Below are positions 1 through 6,229 of a DNA stretch of 13,490 nucleotides, in pieces; position 1 is the first letter of the stretch; the number at the start of each line of letters is the position of its first letter. The DNA lies in NCBI GenBank assembly GCA_019683665.1, contig JADGIB010000068.1, forward strand, positions 1-13,490. Reading direction: 5' to 3'. A program made the translations under genes and the position numbers. The notes beneath the pieces are model-generated. The model was not told where the DNA came from and did no database searches. It saw only the letters and a program-made list of their open reading frames with translations. Source of the stretch: Solirubrobacteraceae bacterium. Lineage in GTDB: Bacteria; Actinomycetota; Thermoleophilia; Solirubrobacterales; Solirubrobacteraceae.

Positions 1-676
1 GCACCCCGGCGGCGGTCTTCGCGACCGTCCCCGCCGCGTGCTCGCCGCCGCCGGCGGCGGCGAGTTCGGCCACGCGCAGCAGCAGCGGCGACGGGGTCAG
101 CGCCGTGCAGGCCGCGCGCACCGCGGCCCGGGCCCGGAAGACGACGGCGCGCGCCGCCCCGCGGCTGACGCCGAGCGCGTCGGCGATCTCCTCGTGCGAG
201 CGCCCCTCGAGCTCGCGCAGCAGGAGCGCGTCGCGCTGGGCGGGCGGGAGCGTGGCGATCGCGGCGAGGATCTCCTCCAGGCGCTCGCGCTGCGCGAGCG
301 CCTCGTCGGGGGCGCGGCCGCCCGCGATCTCGGCGTCGCCGAGCGCGGCCTCGTCGCGACGGGCGCGCAGGACGTTGAGCGCCGCGTTGTGGGCGATGCG
401 ATAGAGCCACGGGCGCAGCTGCAGCGGCCGCTCGTCGCCGGACGTCATGGCCTGATGGGCGCCGGCGAGGGCCTGCTGCACGGCGTCCTCGGCCCGCTCG
501 GGGCCGAGGATGCGCGTGCAGTAGCCCAGCAGCGCGGGGCGGTAGCGGTCGACGATCGCCGCGAAGGCCGGCTCGTGGCCGGCGCGGGCGAGCTCGGTCA
601 GGCGCGCGTCGGACTGCAGCCGCAGCAGCGACCGCCCGGCCAGGCGCGCCGGACCCGTGAGCGGACCGGGCTCCAT
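1..676 (-). CDS. ECF-type sigma-70 family RNA polymerase sigma factor, C-terminus cut by window edge
   Basis: The 225 visible residues read as a group 4 (ECF) sigma factor, which directs RNA polymerase to a dedicated set of promoters. Sigma region 2 spans about residues 37-107 (a VDRYRPALLGYCTRIL helix, then PWLYRIAHNAALNVLRARRDE). Region 4 spans about 136-188, with LPPAQRDALLLRELEGRSHEEIADALGVS... forming the helix-turn-helix that reads the -35 element. After region 4 the protein does not stop: an Ala/Gly-rich tail (TPSPLLLRVAELAAAGGGEHAAGT...) continues past the left edge, so this is not a minimal ECF factor and may carry a C-terminal regulatory or membrane-anchoring extension (inference). 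The ATG at 676 lies 10 bases after the stop of the upstream secreted-protein gene, which suggests co-transcription and translational coupling; the only purine run before it is GGGG, directly adjacent. No anti-sigma gene is visible; it could lie further left. Confidence 0.9.
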   Translation of the reverse strand, partial: MEPGPLTGPARLAGRSLLRLQSDARLTELARAGHEPAFAAIVDRYRPALLGYCTRILGPERAEDAVQQALAGAHQAMTSGDERPLQLRPWLYRIAHNAALNVLRARRDEAALGDAEIAGGRAPDEALAQRERLEEILAAIATLPPAQRDALLLRELEGRSHEEIADALGVSRGAARAVVFRARAAVRAACTALTPSPLLLRVAELAAAGGGEHAAGTVAKTAAGV

Positions 677-686
677 CCCCGCGGTG

Positions 687-1136
687 CTACCCGGCCGGGC
701 GCTCCTTGACGAGGTCGACGTCGGTGAAGACGGCGCCGGCGGTCGTCGCGCGGACGATCGCGTCGCGCACGAGGGTGCCGACGGTGAGGTCGGCGGCCGT
801 GCAGTCGCGCGCGTGGCGGTGGCCGCGATGGCCGCGGTGGCCGTGGCGGTGCCCGCGCCCGCGCCGGTGGCCCTTCGCCGTGCCCGCGCCGTGGCGGGCG
901 GCGCGCGCGGTCGCCGCGGCGTGGCAGTCGATGTCGGTGCGGCCGGTGACCGCGGCGGCCAGCGTCGAGCCGTCGGCCAGCGTCAGCGTGAGCGTGCCGT
1001 CGGCGAACGACGCGACGGTCCCCACGGTCGCCGTGCGGTCGCGGTCGTGATCGCGGTCGCCGTGGGCGAGCGCGGCGGCCGGCGCGGCCGCGGCCAGCGC
1101 GGCGGCCCCCCAGGCCAGCATCGTCGGACGTCGCAT
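687..1136 (-). CDS. secreted His/Arg-rich protein, DUF5666-like fold split by a basic histidine loop
   Basis: A 149-residue protein of unknown function. Residues 1-24 (MRRPTMLAWGAAALAAAAPA then AALA) form a signal peptide with a likely AxA cleavage before HGDRDHDRD. The rest resembles a small beta-barrel of the DUF5666 type: TATVGTVASFADGTLTLTLADG... (35-64), then T-G-R-T-D-I-D, and later ADLTVGTLVRDAIVRATTAGAVFTDVDLV (116-143). Between the two halves, residues 72-111 form an insert with nine His and many Arg and Gly (GHRHGHRGHRGHRH), and this insert is bracketed by the only cysteines, Cys71 and Cys112. Metal binding and a disulfide closing the loop are inferences. ATG at 1136 was chosen because it starts the signal peptide and has AGGAGG at 1148-1153, 11 bases upstream. 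The gene ends 10 bases before the sigma factor and probably shares its transcript, so it may belong to that regulon or sense a related signal. The family assignment is tentative; that it is a secreted protein is much surer. Confidence 0.75.
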   Translation of the reverse strand: MRRPTMLAWGAAALAAAAPAAALAHGDRDHDRDRTATVGTVASFADGTLTLTLADGSTLAAAVTGRTDIDCHAAATARAARHGAGTAKGHRRGRGHRHGHRGHRGHRHARDCTAADLTVGTLVRDAIVRATTAGAVFTDVDLVKERPAG

Positions 1137-1227
1137 CGGGTCGGGGTCCTCCTCGGTCGATTTCCCGTCCCCCCTGCAACACGGGCGCGGCGCGAAGATC
1201 ACGCGGGCCCGCCTATCCTGCGGCGCG
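1137..1227. promoter_or_regulatory. divergent promoter region between the secreted-protein gene and the SRPBCC gene
   Basis: This 91-base gap separates two divergent starts. On the plus strand TATCCT at 1214-1219 is a good -10 hexamer lying 8 bases before the ATG at 1228. There is no Shine-Dalgarno between them, so the SRPBCC mRNA is probably leaderless. No clear -35 was seen at the right distance. On the minus strand a strong AGGAGG (1148-1153) serves the secreted protein; no confident -10 was found for that direction. Confidence 0.5.
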
Positions 1228-1677
1228 ATGGGCACCCTCGTCGGGGAGAGCACGGTCGAGATCGCCGCCGGCATCGAGCGCTGCTGGTCGATCGCGGCCG
1301 ACCTCGAGCGCGCGCCGGAGTGGCAGACGTCGCTGCGCGACGTCGAGGTCCTCGAGCGCGACGCCGACGGCCGCCCGGCCCTCGTCGAGACCGTCTCCGA
1401 CGCGAAGGTGAAGACCGTCCGCTCGGTCCTGCGCTTCTCGTACGAGCCGCACACGGCGATCCGCTGCGTCCAGGAGCGCGGCGAGGTGAAGGCGCTGCGC
1501 GGCGCCTGGACGTTCGACGAGCTCGACGGCGGCCTCACCCGCGCCACGTACGTGCTCGAGGTCGACCCGGGCCGGATGCTCGGGATGCTCCTGCGCGGCC
1601 CCGCCGTCGACCGCGTGCGCCAGGTCCTCGTCGGGGACGCCGCGCGCGAGCTGAAGGCGCGGGCCGAGCAGGGCTGA
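1228..1677 (+). CDS. SRPBCC family (polyketide cyclase/START-like) protein
   Basis: The 149-residue product has the single-domain SRPBCC layout, a helix-grip fold with a deep hydrophobic pocket for lipids or aromatic ligands. It opens with the usual first strand and helix (STVEIAAGIERCWSIAADLERAPEWQTSLRDVEVLERDADG), where the W-S-I-A-A-D-L-x-x-A-P-E-W pattern is characteristic. It continues with antiparallel strands (KTVRSVLRFSYEP, AIRCVQERGEV, ALRGAWTFDELDGGLTRATY) and closes with the long C-terminal helix (PAVDRVRQVLVGDAARELKARAEQ). Length fits a complete domain. Neither ligand nor reaction can be predicted from sequence. It is cytoplasmic (no signal peptide) and monocistronic: divergent from the secreted protein and convergent with the sulfatase. 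The ATG at 1228 starts directly before the first beta strand and has a -10-like hexamer 8 bases upstream, fitting leaderless translation. Confidence 0.85.
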   Translation: MGTLVGESTVEIAAGIERCWSIAADLERAPEWQTSLRDVEVLERDADGRPALVETVSDAKVKTVRSVLRFSYEPHTAIRCVQERGEVKALRGAWTFDELDGGLTRATYVLEVDPGRMLGMLLRGPAVDRVRQVLVGDAARELKARAEQG

Positions 1678-1692
1678 GCGCGGCGTCCTCCG

Positions 1693-1739
1693 CCCGGCCC
1701 GGCGGCGCCCCACGCGCGGGGGCTCGCCGCCAGCCCGGG
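1693..1739. terminator. long GC hairpin between convergent genes, likely bidirectional terminator
   Basis: Arms 1693-1707 and 1725-1739 are complementary at 13 of 15 positions (GGCGGCG pairing with CGCCGCC at the base of the loop). The enclosed bases add an inner CCCC/GGGG stem around ACGCGC. The hairpin lies in the 69-base gap between the stop of the SRPBCC gene (1677) and the stop of the sulfatase gene (1747), the position expected for a shared terminator. No T-tract follows on either strand, as is common in high-GC actinobacteria, so the function is inferred from position and stem strength. Confidence 0.5.
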
Positions 1740-1746
1740 CGCCCGG

Positions 1747-3090
1747 TCAGGCAGGCCGCGCGGCGGCGCCCGCGACGCGGGGCGGGATCTCGGGCGAGAC
1801 GTCGTCGGGGTCGTTGACGAGCGCGCCGGGCGGGGGCGGGACGTCGCCGTGGCGCAGTGGGTCGCCGGTCTCCTCCATCCAGCGGTCGAGCCGGTCGCGC
1901 AGCTCGCGCAGGACCGGCGCGTGGCCGGGGTCGCCGGCGAGGTCGTGGCACTCGAGCGGGTCGAAGACGAGGTCGTAGAGCTGCTCGGCCGACTGCTCGC
2001 GGTCGGCCCAGCCGTGGGCGAGCAGGAGGTCCTTCGACGGGCCGTCGTCGACGTTGGCGAGCACCGGCCGCGTGCGGTCGCCGAAGCGGCGGATGTACTT
2101 CCAGCGGCGGGTGCGGACGCTGCGCTGCGGCTCGTAGGCGACGTGGTGGGTCAGCTCGCCGAACACGGCGTCGTGCAGCTCGTCGACGGTCCCGCGGGCC
2201 AGCGGCAGCAGCGAGCGGCCCGGCAGCCGGCCGGGCAGCTCGGCGCCGGCGACCTCGCAGATCGTCGGGAACAGGTCCAGGTGGGTGACGAGCGCGTCCT
2301 GGACCTGGCCGCCGGTGAAGCCCGGCCCGCGCAGGATGAGCAGGACGCCGAGGCCCTGGTCGCGCAGGGTCGCCTTCGCGCCCGGGAACGGGATCCCGTG
2401 GTCGGTCGTGAGGATCACGAGCGTGTCCTGCGCGAGGCCGTGGCGGTCGAGCGCGTCGAGGACGGCGCCGATCCCGCGGTCCAGGCGGCGGGCGCTCGCC
2501 GTGAACGCGGCCGCGTCGCGGCGCGTCTGCGGGGTGTCGGGCAGGTTCGGCGGCGGCAGCGCGCAGCGGGCGTCGCGCTCGTCGACCGGCTCGCGGAAGT
2601 CGCGGTGCGTCTCGACGAAGCCGACCGAGGCGAAGAACGGCCGCCCGGCGGGGCGCTGCTCCAGCAGCCGCTTGAAGGCGGGCGCGACGGTCTCGGCGTG
2701 GTGGTCGGGCAGGTCGAGGACGGCGTCGTAGCCGAGGACGCCCGGGTCGGCGCTGACGTGCTGCTCGCCGACGAGCCCGGTCCAGTAGCCGGCGCGGCGC
2801 AGCGTGTGGACGAGGTGCCGGCCGTCGTCGTCGAGCGCCCAGCCACGGTGGGCGAGGCCGGTCATCCCGGTCTCGTGGGCGTAGCGGCCGGTCAGCAGCG
2901 CGGCGCGGCTGCCCGAGCAGGCGGGGACGGTGCAGAAGGCGTGGCGGAAGAGGACGCCCTCGTCGGCGAGCCGCTGGATCGCCGGCGTCTCGACCGCGTG
3001 GCCGTAGGGCTGCACGTGCCGTCCCGTGTCATGCGAGTGCACGTACAGCACGTTCGGGGTATCGCCGCTGTGAGCCACGCCGCACCCCAA
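1747..3090 (-). CDS. sulfatase (alkaline phosphatase superfamily) with variant CSGSR formylglycine motif
   Basis: A 447-residue type I sulfatase that should hydrolyse a sulfate ester or sulfamate. The modification site is C58-S-G-S-R62 followed by AALLTG. The cysteine would be converted to formylglycine by a formylglycine-generating enzyme that is not encoded here. Position +2 is Gly where the textbook motif has Pro or Ala. Metal and sulfate ligands look present: HSHDTGR at 18-24, G-E-Q-H111, H162 in VETHRDF, D230-H231 in TTDHGIPFPGAK and K239. The C-terminal subdomain (RSVRTRRWKYIRRF, then EQLYDLVFDPLECHDLAGDP) is typical of the N-sulfoglucosamine sulfohydrolase-like branch. No signal peptide, so probably cytoplasmic. 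The start is TTG at 3090 with GGAG at 3099-3102; an in-frame TAA lies seven codons upstream, and GTG at 3078 is the only close alternative. It is divergent from the sulfotransferase gene 29 bases away. The substrate is unknown. Confidence 0.93.
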   Translation of the reverse strand: MGCGVAHSGDTPNVLYVHSHDTGRHVQPYGHAVETPAIQRLADEGVLFRHAFCTVPACSGSRAALLTGRYAHETGMTGLAHRGWALDDDGRHLVHTLRRAGYWTGLVGEQHVSADPGVLGYDAVLDLPDHHAETVAPAFKRLLEQRPAGRPFFASVGFVETHRDFREPVDERDARCALPPPNLPDTPQTRRDAAAFTASARRLDRGIGAVLDALDRHGLAQDTLVILTTDHGIPFPGAKATLRDQGLGVLLILRGPGFTGGQVQDALVTHLDLFPTICEVAGAELPGRLPGRSLLPLARGTVDELHDAVFGELTHHVAYEPQRSVRTRRWKYIRRFGDRTRPVLANVDDGPSKDLLLAHGWADREQSAEQLYDLVFDPLECHDLAGDPGHAPVLRELRDRLDRWMEETGDPLRHGDVPPPPGALVNDPDDVSPEIPPRVAGAAARPA

Positions 3091-3119
3091 GCTAGCAACT
3101 CCATCGTCTTAGTGGACAA
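3091..3119. promoter_or_regulatory. 29-base divergent spacer between sulfatase and sulfotransferase
   Basis: This AT-richer gap must serve both genes, so promoter elements probably extend into the coding regions. On the plus strand CTTAGT (3108-3113) sits 6 bases before the sulfotransferase ATG, with no Shine-Dalgarno, which suggests a leaderless start. On the minus strand GGAG (3099-3102) is spaced 8 bases from the sulfatase TTG. No convincing -35 elements were found. Overlapping promoters would make the two genes compete for, or share, one regulator (inference). Confidence 0.4.
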
Positions 3120-3941
3120 ATGACCTGGACGGCGCCCCGGCACGCCTACTTCGTCTGCGCCACGCCGCGCAGCGGGAGCACCCTCGTCTGCGAGGCCCTC
3201 GCGCGGACCGGCGTCGCCGGCCGGCCGGCCGAGTACTTCGAGGCGCTGCGCGCCACCGACGTGCCCCGCCGGCCCCACGAGTACTTCGACCTCCCCGACG
3301 CCGAGCTGGAGGCGCTCCTGCCCCGGGTCGAGCGCGAGCCGGACCCCGCGCTCGCCGGCGCCCGCAGCTACCTCGACTACCTGGCGTGGACCCGCGACCG
3401 GGGCACGACGCACAACGGCGTGTTCGGCGCCAAGCTCATGTTCGGCTACCTCGGCGAGTTCGCCGGGCGGCTGCGCGAGACCGGCGCGTTCGCCGGCGAG
3501 ACCGACCTCGACGTACTCGAGTCGGCCTTCCCGGGCGCCCGCTACGTGCGGGTCGTGCGGCTCGACAAGGTCAGCCAGGCGGTGTCGCTGTGGACGGCGA
3601 TCCAGACCCAGGCCTGGCGCCACGGCGCGCCCGAGGCCGGGGCCGAGCCGGTCTACCACCGGCGCGCGATCGCCCACCTCGTCCGCTACCTCACCGAGCA
3701 CGAGGACCACTGGAGCACGCTCTTCGCCCGCGCCCGCGTCCGGCCGCTGACGATCACCTACGAGGACCTCGTCGCCGCCTGGGAGCCGACGATGCGCCGC
3801 GTCCTCGCCCACCTGCGCCTCCCGGGCGCCGACGGCGTCGAGCCCCCGGACCCGCCGCTGCGCCGCCAGGCCGACGAGCGCTCGCGCGCCTGGGTCGAGC
3901 GCTTCCGGGCCGAGGGCCGCCCGGCGCAGGCGCGCCGCTAG
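3120..3941 (+). CDS. Stf0-type sulfotransferase (trehalose 2-sulfotransferase-like)
   Basis: The 273-residue protein matches the Stf0 family, PAPS-dependent sulfotransferases named after the mycobacterial enzyme that sulfates trehalose at O-2 in the first step of sulfolipid-1 synthesis. The 5'-phosphosulfate loop is P16-R-S-G-S-T-L22, followed by the family signature T-G-V-A-G-R-P-A-E-Y-F (30-40). The 3'-phosphate-binding strand and helix are V-R-L-D-K-V-S-Q-A-V-S-L-W (146-158). The closing RRQADERSRAWVERFR (248-263) also matches Stf0 well. From memory the mycobacterial enzyme has Glu in place of R35 (GEP versus GRP) and uses it as general base, so the acceptor or chemistry may differ; E38 is another candidate base. 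The protein has no signal peptide and should be cytoplasmic. Divergent from a sulfatase and convergent with an MMPL exporter, it could supply a sulfated glycan or lipid. ATG at 3120 lacks a Shine-Dalgarno. Family certain; substrate inferred. Confidence 0.9.
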   Translation: MTWTAPRHAYFVCATPRSGSTLVCEALARTGVAGRPAEYFEALRATDVPRRPHEYFDLPDAELEALLPRVEREPDPALAGARSYLDYLAWTRDRGTTHNGVFGAKLMFGYLGEFAGRLRETGAFAGETDLDVLESAFPGARYVRVVRLDKVSQAVSLWTAIQTQAWRHGAPEAGAEPVYHRRAIAHLVRYLTEHEDHWSTLFARARVRPLTITYEDLVAAWEPTMRRVLAHLRLPGADGVEPPDPPLRRQADERSRAWVERFRAEGRPAQARR

Positions 3942-3947
3942 GCGGGC

Positions 3948-3966
3948 GCGCCCCGGCGCCGGGCGC
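3948..3966. terminator. GC palindrome in the convergent gap, possible terminator
   Basis: The 24-base gap between the sulfotransferase stop (3941) and the exporter stop (3966) is filled by GCGCCCCGGCGCCGGGCGC, an inverted repeat with one unpaired C, centred on GGCGCC. The stem would have almost no loop and there is no T-tract, so the terminator role rests mainly on its position between convergent genes. Confidence 0.3.
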
Positions 3967-6137
3967 TAGGCGGCGATCCGCTCGCGCTCGGCGACCCGCT
4001 CGGCCCGGCTGTCGTGATGGCCCTCGAGCGAGATGTCGGGCAGGATCCGGTCCAGCCAGCGCGGGAACCACCAGGCGCGGTCGCCGAGCAGCGCCATGAG
4101 CGCCGGCGACACGACCATGCGCACGATCAGCACGTCGATGAGGATCGCGGCGCCGAGGCCGAGGCCGAACATCTTGATGATCGTGTCGCTGCCGGTCACG
4201 AAGGCGAGGAAGACCGACGCCATGATCAGGCCCGCGGCGAGGATGACCTTCGCGATCCGCGACAGGCCGTGGACGACGGACTCCTTCGGCGCGTCGCCCT
4301 CGAAGTACGCCTCCCGGATGCGCGAGAGCAGGAAGACGTTGTAGTCCATGCTCAGCCCGAACAGGATCGCGAACATGAACAGCGGGACGAACGAGATGAT
4401 CGGCACGTCGTCGCCGGCGCCGATGAGCGACGCGCCCCAGCCCCACTGGAAGACGGCGACGACCACGCCGTAGGCGGCGCCGATCGACAGCAGGTTGAAC
4501 ACCGCCGAGGCCAGCGGCACCCAGATCGAGCGAAACACCGCCATCAGCAGCAGGATCGACAGGCCGATCACGATGCCGATGAAGAGCGGCAGGCGCGAGG
4601 CGATCTTGTCGGAGAAGTCGATGAACCCGGCGACCTGGCCGCCGACGTACACGTTCAGCGCCGTGCCCTCGACCGCGGCCGGCAGGTCGCGGTCGCGCAG
4701 CCGCTCGACGAGGTCAGCGGTCGCCTCGTCCTGGGGCGAGGTCGTCGGGATCGCGACGATCGTCGCCGTGTCCCCGGCCTCGTTCACGGTCGGGTCGGCG
4801 ACGCTGGCGATGCCGTCGGTGTCGGCCAGCGCGGCCTGCAGCTGCTCGAGGTCGGCCGGCCGCAGCTTCGAGCCGTCCTCGTTCTCGATCGCCAGCAGCA
4901 GCGGGCCGCTGAACCCGGGGCCGAACGCGGCCGCGATCTCGTCGTAGGCCTTGCGCTGGGTCATCGACGCCGGCTGGTTGCCGTCGTCGGGCTGGCCGAG
5001 GCGCATGTCGGTCATCGGGACCGCGAACAGGATCAGGACGGCGCCGCCGATCGCGACCGCCGCGCCCGGGCGCCGGGTGAGGATGCGGCCCCAGCGCTCG
5101 AAGCGCTCGGAGCGGGCCACGTGCGCGGGGTCGCGCGGGCGCAGCCAGCGCTTGAGCATCCCCATGAAGATCGGCAGGACGGTGATCGACGAGACGACGA
5201 CCGCGGCGATGGCGATCGCCGAGCCGAGGCCCATCTTCCCGACGAGCGGGATGCCGACCGCGAGCAGGCCCGCGATCGCGATCATGACGATCGTGCCCGC
5301 GGCGACGACCGAGACTCCGGACGTCGCGTTCGCCTTCGCCGCCGCGTCGGAGCTGTCGCCCCCGTTCTCGACGTACTGCTCCCGGTAGCGGCCGACGATG
5401 AGCAGCGCGTAGTCGATGCCGGCGCCGAGGCCGAGCATGACCGCGATCGTGTTGGCGAACTCGGGGATCCCGATCGGCTTGGCGACGGCCGCCAGGATCA
5501 TCTGGCTGATCATCACGCCGACGAGCGCGCCGATGAGCGTCGTGAACATCGCCGCGAACGAGCGGAAGAGGATCGTCAGCAGGACGATCGCGATGCCGAT
5601 GCCGATGAGCTCGCCGAGCGGGAAGTCCGACTGGCTGGCCCAGTCGACGACCTCGCCGCGCAGCTCGACGGTGACGCCGTCGCCCTCGGCCGACTCGGCC
5701 GTGTCGATGAGCGCCTGGCCGTCCTCCTGCTCGAGGTCGATGCCGGACACGTCGTAGTTGACGGTCGTCAGGCCGGTGCGCCCGTCCTCGGACAGCATCG
5801 GCTCCATCTCCTCGACCGTCGAGGCGACGTGGGGCAGCTGCGAGATCTTCGCGAGCGTCTCGTCGATCGCGGCCCGGCGCGGCCCGTCCTCGAGCGTGCC
5901 GTCCTCGGTCGTGAAGACGATCTGCGCCTGCGCGCCCGACTGCGACGGGAACCTCGCCTCCAGCAGGTCGACGGCCTTCTGCGCCTCCGTGCCCGGGATC
6001 GAGAAGTCCTCGGGAGCGGTGCCGCTCTGCGCGCCGGCGATGGCGCCGACGACGAGGACGCCGACCACGAGCGAGATGAGACCGCGGATCCAGTGCCGGG
6101 ACAGCGATCGGGCGATGGAGGCGAGAAGCGAAGACAT
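3966..6137 (-). CDS. MMPL family RND transporter
   Basis: A proton-driven exporter of the MMPL branch of the RND superfamily, 723 residues from the ATG at 6137. The topology is the usual duplicated one: a first membrane helix at about 16-36 (GLISLVVGVLVVGAIAGA), an extracytoplasmic domain to about 170, five helices to about 330, then a seventh helix (AAVAIGGAVLILFAVP), a second extracytoplasmic domain and five more helices. The paired proton-relay motifs are G-A-G-I-D242-Y243 and G-L-S-M-D598-Y599. The length suits the shorter MMPL class without the long C-terminal tail of mycobacterial MmpL3. The ATG is preferred over a GTG 12 bases upstream because AGGGTG lies at suitable spacing before the ATG, whereas the GTG has AGG directly against it. 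It is divergent from a TetR gene with operator-like repeats between them, so repression by that regulator is likely. The cargo is unknown, probably a lipid or hydrophobic compound. Confidence 0.95.
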   Translation of the reverse strand: MSSLLASIARSLSRHWIRGLISLVVGVLVVGAIAGAQSGTAPEDFSIPGTEAQKAVDLLEARFPSQSGAQAQIVFTTEDGTLEDGPRRAAIDETLAKISQLPHVASTVEEMEPMLSEDGRTGLTTVNYDVSGIDLEQEDGQALIDTAESAEGDGVTVELRGEVVDWASQSDFPLGELIGIGIAIVLLTILFRSFAAMFTTLIGALVGVMISQMILAAVAKPIGIPEFANTIAVMLGLGAGIDYALLIVGRYREQYVENGGDSSDAAAKANATSGVSVVAAGTIVMIAIAGLLAVGIPLVGKMGLGSAIAIAAVVVSSITVLPIFMGMLKRWLRPRDPAHVARSERFERWGRILTRRPGAAVAIGGAVLILFAVPMTDMRLGQPDDGNQPASMTQRKAYDEIAAAFGPGFSGPLLLAIENEDGSKLRPADLEQLQAALADTDGIASVADPTVNEAGDTATIVAIPTTSPQDEATADLVERLRDRDLPAAVEGTALNVYVGGQVAGFIDFSDKIASRLPLFIGIVIGLSILLLMAVFRSIWVPLASAVFNLLSIGAAYGVVVAVFQWGWGASLIGAGDDVPIISFVPLFMFAILFGLSMDYNVFLLSRIREAYFEGDAPKESVVHGLSRIAKVILAAGLIMASVFLAFVTGSDTIIKMFGLGLGAAILIDVLIVRMVVSPALMALLGDRAWWFPRWLDRILPDISLEGHHDSRAERVAERERIAA

Positions 6138-6229
6138 GAGCGCGGGCACCCTACCACAGCCACTGCAACTTTTCCTAGCGTGCAGGTTTGCAGCGACTGC
6201 AACTTTCTGTGATATCGTTCGCGCTGCAC
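6138..6229. promoter_or_regulatory. TetR operator and divergent promoters for the MMPL and TetR genes
   Basis: The spacer holds a 15-base perfect inverted repeat TTGCAG-CGA-CTGCAA (6188-6202). It also holds an 11-base direct repeat ACTGCAACTTT at 6162-6172 and 6196-6206, the second copy overlapping the palindrome, plus another half-site GTGCAG at 6180-6185. For tetR, TTGCAG (6188-6193) and TGATAT (6210-6215) are spaced 16 bases as -35 and -10, placing the transcript start a few bases before the ATG at 6230 with no Shine-Dalgarno. Binding at the palindrome would block that promoter, and the second repeat lies nearer the exporter start. The binding protein is inferred to be the adjacent TetR. 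Confidence 0.65.

Noticed and set aside
807..872. Short tandem repeat that might suggest a CRISPR or regulatory repeat
   Set aside because: It is an imperfect 9-base in-frame coding repeat for His-Arg-Gly, not spaced repeats with unique spacers.
1137..1547. N-terminal extension of the secreted protein past residue 1
   Set aside because: It would overlap the SRPBCC gene antisense and bury the signal peptide; the ATG at 1136 has a strong AGGAGG.
1849..3123. Long plus-strand open frame opposite the sulfatase
   Set aside because: Low-complexity Ala/Val/Arg/Gly translation without motifs; the sulfatase frame carries all the family motifs.
4014..6212. Very long open frame on the plus strand opposite the MMPL gene (about 730 codons)
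   Set aside because: Its translation is Arg/Asp/Val/Glu-rich without any domain pattern, and it mirrors the codon bias of the exporter on the other strand. The minus-strand protein has complete membrane helices and both D-Y motifs.
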